64,000 nt of DNA from Photobacterium sp. GB-56 (GTDB lineage: Bacteria > Pseudomonadota > Gammaproteobacteria > Enterobacterales > Vibrionaceae): NCBI RefSeq assembly GCF_003026105.1, contig NZ_PYNW01000005.1:62001-126000 (forward strand). The letters are read 5' to 3'. A program made the position numbers and the translations under genes. Positions 20,701 through 27,412 of this stretch are shown piece by piece. The number at the start of each line of letters is the position of its first letter. Within the stretch, counting starts at the first letter, position 1. The notes beneath the pieces are model-generated. The model searched no databases. It was not told where the DNA came from and saw only the letters and a list, made by a program, of their open reading frames with translations.

Positions 20701-21853
20701 AATGAACAATCAAGTTCTTCTTTACGAGACGCCGAATAACGGTTGGGAGCCTTCAAATGTATACAAATGGGATGACTTTTTAACTGCTCTTCATACAATG
20801 CATAACATTGGTGTCTCTGGTACTAAATTTTGGCTGACTGATATTGATGCAATAGATGAGAAAAATATTCAATATGCCAAAGTCGCAATTGCTGCATTTT
20901 TAGCACAATCTATGCAAGAAACCATACAATATGATGCTTGTGATGAAAATAATTGGGCTCAAATAAAATACGGTGCTCCTGTTGATTATCCCATGAGTGC
21001 ATCATGTGGTCAGTTAGGACAAAAATATGCTGACTACGGTGTTGATAAAAATACGAATCTTGATCATCCTTATTCTTGTCCACGAACACCTAAAATAGAA
21101 GTTACAGCAACGACTCACGCTAAGTGGTATGGCGCACCTAGTCCTATATTTGCCGCACCTGATTCTGTTCTCGAGGCTGCAGGCTTATTAGTAAATGGCT
21201 CTGTTGGTCGATGGGATTTGTCAAATTCTTGGTGTGACTCACCACCAGTTGAAATCGATCATACCAAACAAGCATGGGAGCGTGATTCATGCAATGTATA
21301 TGTAGGCCAGAAAGATGGTAAATTCGTATGGGATGGCAGTTCTGATACATCTGTTGAGGGGTGCGCTTGGTGGGGAAGAGGCGTCATCCAAACAACAGGT
21401 CGCAGAAATTTTGGTACCTTGAATCACTTTTTAGGTAGAAGCCATGTTGACCCAAGTACATTTGGCACTACTATCGAAGGCGATACTGTCGTTATGGCGC
21501 CTCCAGGTGATCCAATATATGCAAAATTAGACCTTTGCTCTAACCCTCAATTAATATGTACAACTGAAGAATATCCTGAATTGAAATGGATAGCGGGTTT
21601 ATTTTTCTGGATGACATCCGTTCAAGCCTATAGCAATCCAGGCGGTCCATATGAAAGTTGGAATTATTACGATGAGTTGAAAAAATATGTCGATGATGGC
21701 CTTGTTGGAAATAACTTCATTGATGCTGTATCTGGCATTGTAAATAGGGGATGTCCCGCCGATCATTGTGAAACGGGTGAAGTGCATGAAATACAAGGTC
21801 GTCGTGATAACTTTATTAAAGTACTCAAAGCACTTGGTCTTGATCCAAAATAA
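14714..21853 (+). CDS. giant multidomain chitinase lipoprotein (GH18, GH19, GH19-like)
   Basis: A 2379-residue, probably surface-anchored chitin-degrading protein. It opens with a lipoprotein signal (ITAC, Cys19), an Asp/Ser linker with a short repeat, and a carboxypeptidase-regulatory-like segment (~60-110). Two beta-sandwich, CBM2-like regions follow (~290-425 and ~462-575). The GH18 domain spans ~655-1063, with SIGGW and the catalytic DIDWE (806-810, acid Glu810). The GH19 domain spans ~1205-1457, with catalytic Glu1276 (HFVQETG), Glu1297, YFGRGAKQLS (1336-1345) and INGGLECG. A 45-base tandem repeat encodes an Asp/Gly linker (1545-1606), followed by a CBM5/12-like module (~1618-1675). An unrecognised region covers ~1690-2010. 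The C-terminal GH19-like domain (2015-2379) has QSMQET (Glu2069) and WWGRGVIQTT (2219-2228). No frameshift is seen. It lies between two copies of a duplicated locus. The domains suggest combined endo- and exo-type attack on chitin, which is inference. Confidence 0.93.
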   Translation: MKQYISLNIFILVFFITACNNDNSVTDTVTDNNSVSVIDTGIDDNSASVIDTGTDATQSGKATVSGTAAVGAGLKGHSLDLFELDPTNSSQPKLLETITLDESSKFEVSIPMSTDTSSRVFLAQVKDLESPDTVVIESIIFGQDFDKSVKITPFTNLIAKSLLKSETALDLASMRREYDQVASSVVAILNPVAEALGSSLDIDSLLFGDFFVESSGHDELIEAVTFDCNDSNCAVDFASDKVKEKVIELGVETEFTINETLIDKLTQAGFALDELKTSPTADFDFTASIKEAGPVVVLFSYDASWGQPGDSWAGYSGKIKLINLTDTPLDVANKSITMISEKLSMSGAWGAELQEKKIDNNKTKYTFTIPHYAQPLQKDEHRVIGFNGKGIASEVNDLTRCRYENDSCIIKYDDTLSTYVGGSSFVISVDSEEVVEDGDITDDVNESGANLGREPIVDDQNTVIDITLEKSGSPWSTGFNGVIKFISPVATSSWTLTFLKPADVNDISMWSHGGGLQTVGGQSFINVNNKSWNGVLTPNIENSIGASVQGKGTYGAISSDSCTLTLDSTNYPCQLIANENATSVEDLSNINSVGITPAVIIDDNETVDSGNESIVVDNTPTDIPAALVKGSGVTQSKTPKNMTFTSPSDFKGKVVAGYLSDWSVYGRGFDVERLLKDDTFPYNKLVFAFLAICGDQGSLSGKIRAQCAAEGKKDFEVVFLDPWADFGLSVSSRQKGNPYVDGFSKGIIEQLDYIKKRVPNISISASIGGWTMSEPFHRMAANPVHIATFVNSLKELQDKYGFTGFDIDWEFPGHGGASGKFTSNDGQYFKDLVCAVKAGLGDDIEVSSAVGATKTYIDHIGAYYKTIYDQGCLDYIYMMNYDYFGAWDDKIGHQTSVMPSSSLTGGIPNDDDTRWSVNAAIKLFEQAGFKRDRLLMGIANYGRGFKSLDLTINQQGALGGTKTSTSPSSGTFESGVVEGYDLWRNVVGEDLQGRGDFALYSDFEAHADVYFNKVTGDYISIDTPRTAYMKAKLADVLGLAGAFVWTIEQDDGRIVTAMQDGFGLNGDVPSERAITYSACGIPFKDDEENLCAELYSGLNNFSSGSGSGSSIATILNAAVSLPSPGQTVRVVDGIIVDIGTGTDTTPAPDLDQNVVPDSHIIYRSELNQHQTNAESAYKESINAAKSLLRTRDNTIVEAVSPLNTTNPDNVKRVESMFNQSNWDELFSHAAPEYSYTNFLKAVAKFPALCDTYTDGRDSDAICRKSLATMFAHFVQETGKNSEYDGDTWKQGLHYVREMGWTETSRDGYNGNCDVSSDFASRVWPCGKFENGDYKSYFGRGAKQLSYNYNYGPFSNAMYGDVSILLNNPEMVADTWLNIASAIFFYVYPQPPKPSMLSVIDGSWTPNQADIDAGLNNGFGMTIHIINGGLECGSGNEDARAQNRINYYNEFANYLSVTTPADEVLGCKNMAQFSDVTGGSGSVPIYWEQDWSSPYKCKLVNYQTAYTTFDIGGYEKCVKDKYPDVVILEDGDSPIVNDDSKDTETVGDGDAVGDSDGTDTADVGDGVDDSDGTDTAGVGDGVDDSDGTDTAGVGDGVDDSDSIDNGDVSDDNDLNTPTNALCQSFNIYPNWPANDHADGGDIVVYDDIAYKASWWTNTIPGSDESWTLHLRCDGVEPSSQTSLKMPNPKDPIDLNMRHWPNYLSISAPNLNLSENIPSTVRFELPVLNQLTDSNHLTDHFKSLAEQLLLNEESNITILLSSDMFDMNYQDELSTLDNIPVNLALTNAIAVNNIPLDSSLLNSLSDDVKGLLKAHNLLISQLLPDANIGWQVIIGDFAYDQHSGGYRSVWNMASLPVVNLLTDYELYSGEYSAHFVVFSKSSMTPALDNDQWDNALRFIKQVTDTLNVPAMLASIPSNQAGNYFLGLTSADRKLRHAAYHNIFSIQFDTVDMALQNKIESYLQNKLPLYNSGGGMSISDSTLTNITSLNDELISVTTKMNNQVLLYETPNNGWEPSNVYKWDDFLTALHTMHNIGVSGTKFWLTDIDAIDEKNIQYAKVAIAAFLAQSMQETIQYDACDENNWAQIKYGAPVDYPMSASCGQLGQKYADYGVDKNTNLDHPYSCPRTPKIEVTATTHAKWYGAPSPIFAAPDSVLEAAGLLVNGSVGRWDLSNSWCDSPPVEIDHTKQAWERDSCNVYVGQKDGKFVWDGSSDTSVEGCAWWGRGVIQTTGRRNFGTLNHFLGRSHVDPSTFGTTIEGDTVVMAPPGDPIYAKLDLCSNPQLICTTEEYPELKWIAGLFFWMTSVQAYSNPGGPYESWNYYDELKKYVDDGLVGNNFIDAVSGIVNRGCPADHCETGEVHEIQGRRDNFIKVLKALGLDPK
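19346..19531 (+). repeat. in-frame 45-base tandem repeats in chitinase linker
   Basis: Three units of 45 bases beginning at 19397, 19442 and 19487 encode VGDGVDDSDGTDTAG or variants. A longer 51-base diverged unit at 19346 precedes them. The second and third units are nearly identical. The result is an acidic flexible spacer between the GH19 domain and the CBM5/12-like module. Near-identity suggests recent expansion and possible length variation. Confidence 0.95.
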
Positions 21854-21995
21854 TAACGTATCAAGATGATATTTTATTGAAATTTATATTTAGCAGACTA
21901 ATGTGATACTTCATCTATAACTTTCAATACTAAGTTGTTTGTTTAGGTGGAAAAATAACTATACAAATTTCATTAATTTAGCTATCAACTTTGTT

Positions 21996-22018
21996 TAGGC
22001 TCTTTAGCCGAGAGCCTA
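21996..22018 (+). terminator. probable terminator of the chitinase gene
   Basis: Stem TAGGCTC/GAGCCTA with a 9-base loop, followed by a T-rich stretch (22024-22039). Confidence 0.65.
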
Positions 22019-22043
22019 GCTATTCATTTTTTCATTTTTATGC

Positions 22044-22111
22044 CATCTAAAGCACCATGGAATAACATAACCGATAACTTAATGCTGTTTGAGAAAGGCC
22101 CTGTTAAATAG
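22044..22111 (+). pseudogene. 3' remnant of GFA-family gene
   Basis: The last ~22 codons and stop of the GFA gene at 13346-13750, kept almost unchanged but with no start or zinc-binding part. It shows that the right copy came from a full GFA-merR-oxidoreductase block. Confidence 0.9.
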
Positions 22112-22157
22112 GGTATATATAGATAGACAAGGAAGACAATTAATAAGGAGATCAGTG

Positions 22158-22508
22158 ATGTATATCGGTGAAGTGTCTAAATTAACAGGAGCATCTGCCA
22201 AAGCTATACGCTTATATGAATTGTTAGGCTTGTTGGGAACAGTAGTAAGAAAAGGGAGCTATCGTATTTATGATGATAACCATGTTAGAACCGTTATTTT
22301 GATTAAAGATGCACAATCTATCGGGGTTAGTCTTGCTGAATTTAAGCGGCTGCTAGGAGATAAAACAGTACTAAGTTGGGATGTTGTAAGCACATTTCTT
22401 GATCAGAAAAGTAAAGCAATTGAAGAACAAATTAACCTATTGCACCAGCAGCAATCGATGATCCATACGTATCAAGACAATATTAAAAAGTGTTTAGAAA
22501 CTAATTGA
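22158..22508 (+). CDS. MerR-family regulator, right copy
   Basis: 116 residues, identical to the left copy except at four positions. One change (Ser22 to Leu) lies just after the recognition helix, so the two could differ slightly in DNA binding. The start at 22158 is chosen because AAGGAG lies seven bases upstream and the left copy starts identically; an upstream in-frame extension is only remnant DNA. It is followed by an intact MerR-type promoter and the oxidoreductase gene, its likely target. Confidence 0.9.
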   Translation: MYIGEVSKLTGASAKAIRLYELLGLLGTVVRKGSYRIYDDNHVRTVILIKDAQSIGVSLAEFKRLLGDKTVLSWDVVSTFLDQKSKAIEEQINLLHQQQSMIHTYQDNIKKCLETN

Positions 22509-22536
22509 CTCTTCCCTATAGGGCAAGGTGTAAGCT
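22505..22536 (+). promoter_or_regulatory. MerR-type promoter of the oxidoreductase gene
   Basis: -35 TTGACT and -10 TAAGCT are separated by 20 bases. The spacer carries CTTCCCTATAGGGCAAG with the perfect core CCCTATAGGG. MerR activators twist such spacers to bring the two boxes into register. The -35 overlaps the merR stop, and the promoter is 25 bases from the oxidoreductase start. Confidence 0.8.
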
Positions 22537-22560
22537 GAGCTCAAAAAGGGAGAGGCATCT

Positions 22561-23130
22561 ATGTGCAAGAAAGTATTAGTTATTAATGGAAACCCAAAGG
22601 CTAAGAGTTATTGTCATGAACTAGCGCAGAGCTATATCATAGCTAGCGAGAAGAATGATGTCAGGCTGTTAAATTTAAGTATGATGGATTTTGATATCAA
22701 TTTAGTGAGTGGTTATGAAGCAGTACAACCGCTAGAGCCAGATCTACAGCATTTCCAATCATCACTTCTATGGGCAGATCACGTGGTATTTATTTTTCCT
22801 CTGTGGTGGGGAGGAATGCCTGCAAAATTAAAAGGGTTAATTGATCGAACATTTCTTCCCAATTTTGCGTTTAAATTTGAAGCTAAAAACTTAACACCAC
22901 AGCGATTATTAAAAGGGAGAACGGCCGAGCTGATAGTTACAATGGACTCGCCACCATTTTATTATCGTTGGATTTATGGCGATCCTATTTACAAGCAAAT
23001 GAAGCGCACTATTTTAGGTTTTAGTGGCTTTGAAAAAGTATCTAAGACCTATATTGGCCCAATAATTAATGCGACGGAAGATAAAAAATCAAAATGGAAT
23101 CAGCGGGTAGCTCAGCTTTCTAAAAAGTAG
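22561..23130 (+). CDS. flavodoxin-fold NAD(P)H oxidoreductase
   Basis: Member of the NAD(P)H dehydrogenase (quinone) / KefF-like flavodoxin-fold family, which reduces quinones and other electrophiles by two electrons. The 189 residues open with KKVLVINGNPKAKSYCHELA, the flavin-phosphate loop. They include the family motif FPLWWGGMPAKLKGLIDR (~79-96) and a TMDSPPFYYRWIYGDP segment. GGGAGAGG precedes ATG 22561. It is placed behind merR under a MerR-type promoter, so it is probably induced by that regulator's signal. Substrate unknown. Confidence 0.85.
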   Translation: MCKKVLVINGNPKAKSYCHELAQSYIIASEKNDVRLLNLSMMDFDINLVSGYEAVQPLEPDLQHFQSSLLWADHVVFIFPLWWGGMPAKLKGLIDRTFLPNFAFKFEAKNLTPQRLLKGRTAELIVTMDSPPFYYRWIYGDPIYKQMKRTILGFSGFEKVSKTYIGPIINATEDKKSKWNQRVAQLSKK

Positions 23131-23252
23131 CGTAATGCACTAATTATAATAAGAGCTAATGCTAAATAGACAATGCTGTTATTGGCGTCGTCAACGAAGA
23201 TTGTAGAGTTAGTCATGCGACCAACTCTACAATATAGAAGAAATGGATTTGA

Positions 23253-24002
23253 TTATTTATCTTCTGAAACTTTTGTTTTCTCATTACGGTTTTCAGTTGG
23301 AGAGTTAATCTCTCCAGCTTTTGATTTGACGACTTCAACGGCTTTTCCCATAGCAATATCGCCTTGGGCAACCGCTGATTTTACTATTTCAGAGTTTATT
23401 GCGCCTTCAATTTTATTTGATGCAGTATCTTTTAAACTATTTGCTGATTTCTTAATAGATTTTGACGATGCATTAATGAGGTTTTTAACAGCTGCTGCAT
23501 CATCACGAGTAAATGTTGCCAGTTGACTTAATGAATCTTCATTTGCAGCATCATAATATGGTGCTGGTTCAAAACTTAGTTTATTTGCAACAAGCATTGT
23601 AGGAAAGCTAGAACGATAGCTGTTATATACTTTAACTATTCCATTATAAGATTCTCGTTTATCTGAAATATTATTTTCTAACTCTTCGAGTTGTTTCATT
23701 AACTGTATATAGGTTTCATTTGCTTTTAATTCAGGAAAACTTTGAGAGAGAGCGGCTAAGCTCTCTGTGCTAGCATCTTGGTTCGATGATATTTTTAAAT
23801 GAGTTAATTTTTCGTGATCACCAAAACCTTGAGCGATATCTAAAACTCTGGACGCAAGATCTCTGCGTTTTTGTAAGGATACTTGCATATTTGACGCTTG
23901 TTCAATTATTGATTGTTTACCAGACTGTAATTTATTGTATGTTTTAATTGACCAAATAATAATGACAGCCAAAGCTATGATCAAAATAGTACTTATACCC
24001 AT
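23253..24002 (-). CDS. LemA family protein
   Basis: Inner-membrane protein with one N-terminal membrane helix (~3-20) and a LemA helical bundle: SIKTYNKLQSGKQSIIEQASNM, then VQ-type heptads, ending near FEPAPYYDA (~160). The cellular role of LemA proteins is unsettled. It is longer than the usual ~190 residues, with an Ala/Lys-rich C-terminal extension (~165-249) of likely coiled-coil character. An AGAGGTG site precedes the start. Confidence 0.85.
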   Translation of the reverse strand: MGISTILIIALAVIIIWSIKTYNKLQSGKQSIIEQASNMQVSLQKRRDLASRVLDIAQGFGDHEKLTHLKISSNQDASTESLAALSQSFPELKANETYIQLMKQLEELENNISDKRESYNGIVKVYNSYRSSFPTMLVANKLSFEPAPYYDAANEDSLSQLATFTRDDAAAVKNLINASSKSIKKSANSLKDTASNKIEGAINSEIVKSAVAQGDIAMGKAVEVVKSKAGEINSPTENRNEKTKVSEDK

Positions 24003-24486
24003 GTAACACCTCTAATGATTTATATAAATAATGATGTTGTTAACTTATATTCTTAACGTTTGGTTTAGGTACGGTTTTGACGTTATCTGAAATAACCGTT
24101 ATACAGGGCCGAATGAAATCGTACAATTTCAATGACTGCAAATATACCTTTCACATTGAAGTATTTATCATGAATACAGCGCTATCATGCCGTTAAGAAT
24201 ATCAATTTTAACACTATATTATCTATATCAATTCATAAGCTAAACCTCCTGCGATAATTGATAGTTATAGTCGTGTACTTCGTCGCATTACTTGCCAACT
24301 AGATACATCACTTTCATGTTAACCACGTAATATATCAAGCAGCAGGTTATAAACTCGCTTAGGAATTAAAGGGGATAACGATAAATTAAATATTTTAATG
24401 AGTCGCTGACGTTAAAGATAACCTCAACTTCTTAAACATCCCCTTTGATAACAAGGCAGCTTGTACTTTCCTACATCATACTTAAA
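24003..24486. other. 484-base intergenic region, nothing recognised
   Basis: Lies between lemA and the Spo0M-like gene, both leftward. I see no open frame with a ribosome site, no strong hairpin and no RNA gene. The right part probably holds the terminator of the Spo0M-like gene, and the left part the lemA promoter. Confidence 0.6.
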
Positions 24487-25230
24487 CTACATTCTTAACA
24501 GCGTATCTAATTGATAACTAATATCGGAGGGGGATGCATTTCTACTTATACTGAATGAGGTGTATTGATCGCCTCGGGTAGACATAGAACGATCAATTTC
24601 AGCAAGACAGTGAATGACAGCGCCATCTAAAATAAAAGATAATTCAATTTCTTTGCTGTTAAAAAATCCGCTATTTCGAAATTCGATTTCTTGATAACAG
24701 CCCGATTGTGAAGCAAAGTGTCCGCCTTGTAGAAAACCTTTTTCCACATCAGCTTTGATTAAATTAAAGCCTGCATTCTCAATGCTCGCAATGACACTAG
24801 CGATAGCTGGGAGAGGTTTTACCTCGATAAAATCACGATCAGAAGGATCGATAGCGAAATCAATATCTAACGTTGTTTCTAACCATACTTTCGATTGGTT
24901 ATTTTGAGTGTTAAGTTGGGTGATAGGTGTTTCATCATGCAGTTTAAATTCAAAAGGCAGCGACTTCTCCTCACTGGCATGAATCGTAAAAGGTTGATTA
25001 ACTTTTATCGTTCCTAACACAAAGGTTTGATAGCTGTGGCCATTTTCTAGTTCTACTTTCATTTCAGTACAAAGCTTTAATGAAATAGCATCAATGACTT
25101 GTTCTATACCTCCACCTTTAATATGCACATTTCCTTGTAATATATCTCCCTGATAAAGTGAAGGATTATGCAAAATAGTGTCTACTTTTGCAGAGCCAAT
25201 ACCTAATGAGGCTTTTAATTTTTTAAACAT
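24487..25230 (-). CDS. Spo0M-like (arrestin-fold) protein
   Basis: 247-residue member of the SpoOM family, first named in Bacillus sporulation control but common in non-sporulating bacteria. N-terminal MFKKLKASLGIGSAKVDTIL and the following GDILQGNVHIKGG are typical. The remainder is beta-rich with a DPSDRDFIEVKPLP segment, as in the arrestin-like double sandwich. No membrane segment. Role unknown in this lineage. Confidence 0.85.
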   Translation of the reverse strand: MFKKLKASLGIGSAKVDTILHNPSLYQGDILQGNVHIKGGGIEQVIDAISLKLCTEMKVELENGHSYQTFVLGTIKVNQPFTIHASEEKSLPFEFKLHDETPITQLNTQNNQSKVWLETTLDIDFAIDPSDRDFIEVKPLPAIASVIASIENAGFNLIKADVEKGFLQGGHFASQSGCYQEIEFRNSGFFNSKEIELSFILDGAVIHCLAEIDRSMSTRGDQYTSFSISRNASPSDISYQLDTLLRM

Positions 25231-25493
25231 AATCTGCCTTTGTATGTATTTTTAAATGCGCGATGTGAGCAAATTATTACAACAATACCCTGCGATGTAA
25301 CTTCAAGGTGCGATAAAGACGTAAGTAATTATTTTAACTATTTATTATTGTTATATAGCTCAATGTTTTGTAAACAAATAGAGCAGCACGCCAATCAGGT
25401 TGATCAATCACGCTAAGTGAATCGTTAAAGTTTGAAAATAGGCGTCTATGTATTAGGTTGATTAATAAGAAAGAACATTGATGAGAGGGAAGT

Positions 25494-26483
25494 ATGGGAT
25501 TATTAGTGGATGGGAAATGGCACACTGATTGGTACGACACTAAATCGACGGGAGGCAAGTTTGAACGAAAAGCTTCAAGCTTTCGTCATTGGGTAACGAA
25601 AGATGGCCAAGCGGGGCCTTCTGGAGAAGCGGGCTTTAAAGCTGAACCTCATCGTTATCACTTATACGTTTCCCTTGCTTGCCCTTGGGCGCATCGAGCG
25701 ATTATTTATCGTAAATTAAAAGGGTTAGAGCCCTTGATTTCAATGTCTGTAGTTAATGCTTTCATGGGCGAGGACGGGTGGAATTTTGCATTAGGTGATG
25801 ATGTAGTTGTCGATCCCATCATTAATGCTGAGTTTATGCATCAAATTTATACCCATGCAGATCCTCATTATACAGGGCGAGTTACGGTACCTGTGCTGTG
25901 GGATAAACAAAATCAAACCATAGTAACAAATGAATCAGCCGAAATTATTCGTATGTTCAATAGTGCTTTTGATGATGTTGGCGCAAATAGCAATGATTTT
26001 TACCCAGAAGCACTACAAACAGAAATTGATGCCTTAAATGATTTTGTCTATGTAAATATAAATAATGGTGTATACCGTGCTGGCTTTGCTACAACTCAAG
26101 AAGCCTATGACGAAGCCGTTGTAACACTGTTTAATGCGTTAGATACGATTGAAGCGCGTTTAACGGAAAATCGATACTTACTTGGCGATAAAATAACAGA
26201 AGCTGACTGGCGTTTATTTACCACGTTAGTACGATTTGATGCAGTATACGTAGGACACTTTAAATGTAATCTTAAACGCTTGGTCGACTACCCAAACATT
26301 TGGGGATATTTACGCGATTTATACCAAGTTCCCGGTATTGCGGACACGGTGAATATTGATTATATCAAAGCCCATTACTATGGCAGCCATGAAACCATTA
26401 ACCCTACGCGTATCATTCCTAAAGGGCCTGTATTAGACTTTTCTGAGCCACATTGTCGCGAAAAATTGGGTGCTGAATTATAG
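25494..26483 (+). CDS. yqjG: glutathionyl-hydroquinone reductase (xi-class GST)
   Basis: Reduces glutathionyl-hydroquinones to hydroquinones using glutathione. The 329 residues match the length of the Escherichia coli enzyme. The catalytic cysteine lies in SLACPWAHR as Cys63, the same number as in E. coli YqjG. Also present are VPVLWDKQNQTIVTNESAEI (glutathione site) and the C-terminal ITEADWRLFTTLVRFD motif. GAGAGGGAAG precedes the start. With the oxidoreductase at 22.6 kb it makes a second quinone-handling enzyme nearby. Confidence 0.93.
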   Translation: MGLLVDGKWHTDWYDTKSTGGKFERKASSFRHWVTKDGQAGPSGEAGFKAEPHRYHLYVSLACPWAHRAIIYRKLKGLEPLISMSVVNAFMGEDGWNFALGDDVVVDPIINAEFMHQIYTHADPHYTGRVTVPVLWDKQNQTIVTNESAEIIRMFNSAFDDVGANSNDFYPEALQTEIDALNDFVYVNINNGVYRAGFATTQEAYDEAVVTLFNALDTIEARLTENRYLLGDKITEADWRLFTTLVRFDAVYVGHFKCNLKRLVDYPNIWGYLRDLYQVPGIADTVNIDYIKAHYYGSHETINPTRIIPKGPVLDFSEPHCREKLGAEL

Positions 26484-26501
26484 GTATAGTCAATATAAGA
26501 A

Positions 26502-26533
26502 AAGGGCATCGCAGTTGGATGGTGATAGCCCTT
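26502..26533. terminator. bidirectional terminator between yqjG and HAD gene
   Basis: Stem AAGGGC-ATC/GAT-A-GCCCTT between two convergent genes. Confidence 0.55.
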
Positions 26534-26551
26534 ATCTTTATCTGTGATGAG

Positions 26552-27202
26552 TTACTGTTTAAGCTTTGTAAGTACTTCATTCATTGATGTATATATTCCA
26601 TGACCTAATGCTTTTACCTCTTCACTGGGCTGCACTAAATCAATTATCTGAAAAGTTTGAATACCAGCTGAAACTGCAGCTTTAACACCATTATTTGAAT
26701 CTTCAAAAGCAATACACATACTAGGGTTAACGTTTAAACGCTTTGCTGCGAGTAAGTAAATCTCAGGATCAGGTTTGCCATTTGTCACTTCATCACCAGC
26801 TGTCACCGCTGAAAAATAGCCACTTAAACCAGCCATGGCTAATTTTTTTAATGCTAATTGCCGATTGGTGGAGGTTGCTACAACCATAGGTATATTCTGT
26901 GTTTGTAACCAATTAAGTAGATCAATAACACCATCTTTTACAGGAATAGCTTCATTTTCAACAATGTTTAAGTAAGCCTGTTTCCATTGCTTGCGAAATA
27001 CAGGGTAGTCCATGGTTTCGCCATAACTGACTCGTAATAGATCTTCAACGCCAGCCTCATTGCGTCCAATGATATTTAAGTAGGTCTGTTCAAGGTAGGG
27101 AAGGTTAAAGTCCTGACAGGTTTGTTTAAATATATCCATACAGACACGCTCTGTATCGAGTAATAAACCATCCATGTCGAAAATAGCAGCGTTGTATATC
27201 AT
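26552..27202 (-). CDS. HAD-superfamily phosphatase, beta-phosphoglucomutase-like
   Basis: Cytoplasmic phosphatase or phosphomutase. All HAD motifs are present: FDMDGLLLDTE (nucleophile Asp, residues ~8-18), VVATSTNR, the Lys in GKPDPEIY, and AFEDSNNGVKAA. A helical cap lies between motifs I and II, as in subfamily IA enzymes acting on sugar phosphates. Substrate cannot be told from sequence. No clear ribosome site before ATG 27202. Confidence 0.85.
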   Translation of the reverse strand: MIYNAAIFDMDGLLLDTERVCMDIFKQTCQDFNLPYLEQTYLNIIGRNEAGVEDLLRVSYGETMDYPVFRKQWKQAYLNIVENEAIPVKDGVIDLLNWLQTQNIPMVVATSTNRQLALKKLAMAGLSGYFSAVTAGDEVTNGKPDPEIYLLAAKRLNVNPSMCIAFEDSNNGVKAAVSAGIQTFQIIDLVQPSEEVKALGHGIYTSMNEVLTKLKQ

Positions 27203-27412
27203 ATTATTAACTAATTTATAAATAAAGAAGTGATATTTTACAGATAAAATGCAGTTATTTAAATATGACTATTTGTAAATTTAAACAAATTAGTTAGTGA
27301 GATTAATGTTAATTTTTTATGAAAAAAATGATTAATAATATTAATATTTAGAATGAGGAAAGTATTATTGTTAATATTGTTACTCCTATTAACAAAAGTA
27401 AGAGTAATAAAA

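Larger units (their letters stand above)
21854..22157. other. 304-base region between chitinase and right merR copy
   Basis: Holds the chitinase terminator, the truncated GFA remnant and the merR ribosome site AAGGAG. The first ~140 bases show nothing recognisable. Confidence 0.7.
22044..22565 (+). repeat. long direct repeat, right copy
   Basis: Counterpart of 13683-14200, offset by 8361 bases (8365 after a 4-base insertion before merR). Here the oxidoreductase continues intact, while upstream of the junction the GFA gene is missing. Weak similarity may extend a few bases further left through a TTTTCAT stretch. Confidence 0.95.

Noticed and set aside
13683..22565. Transposon or integron carrying the chitinase gene
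   Set aside because: There is no transposase, integrase, terminal inverted repeat or attC-like site. The flanks are a gene-block duplication instead.
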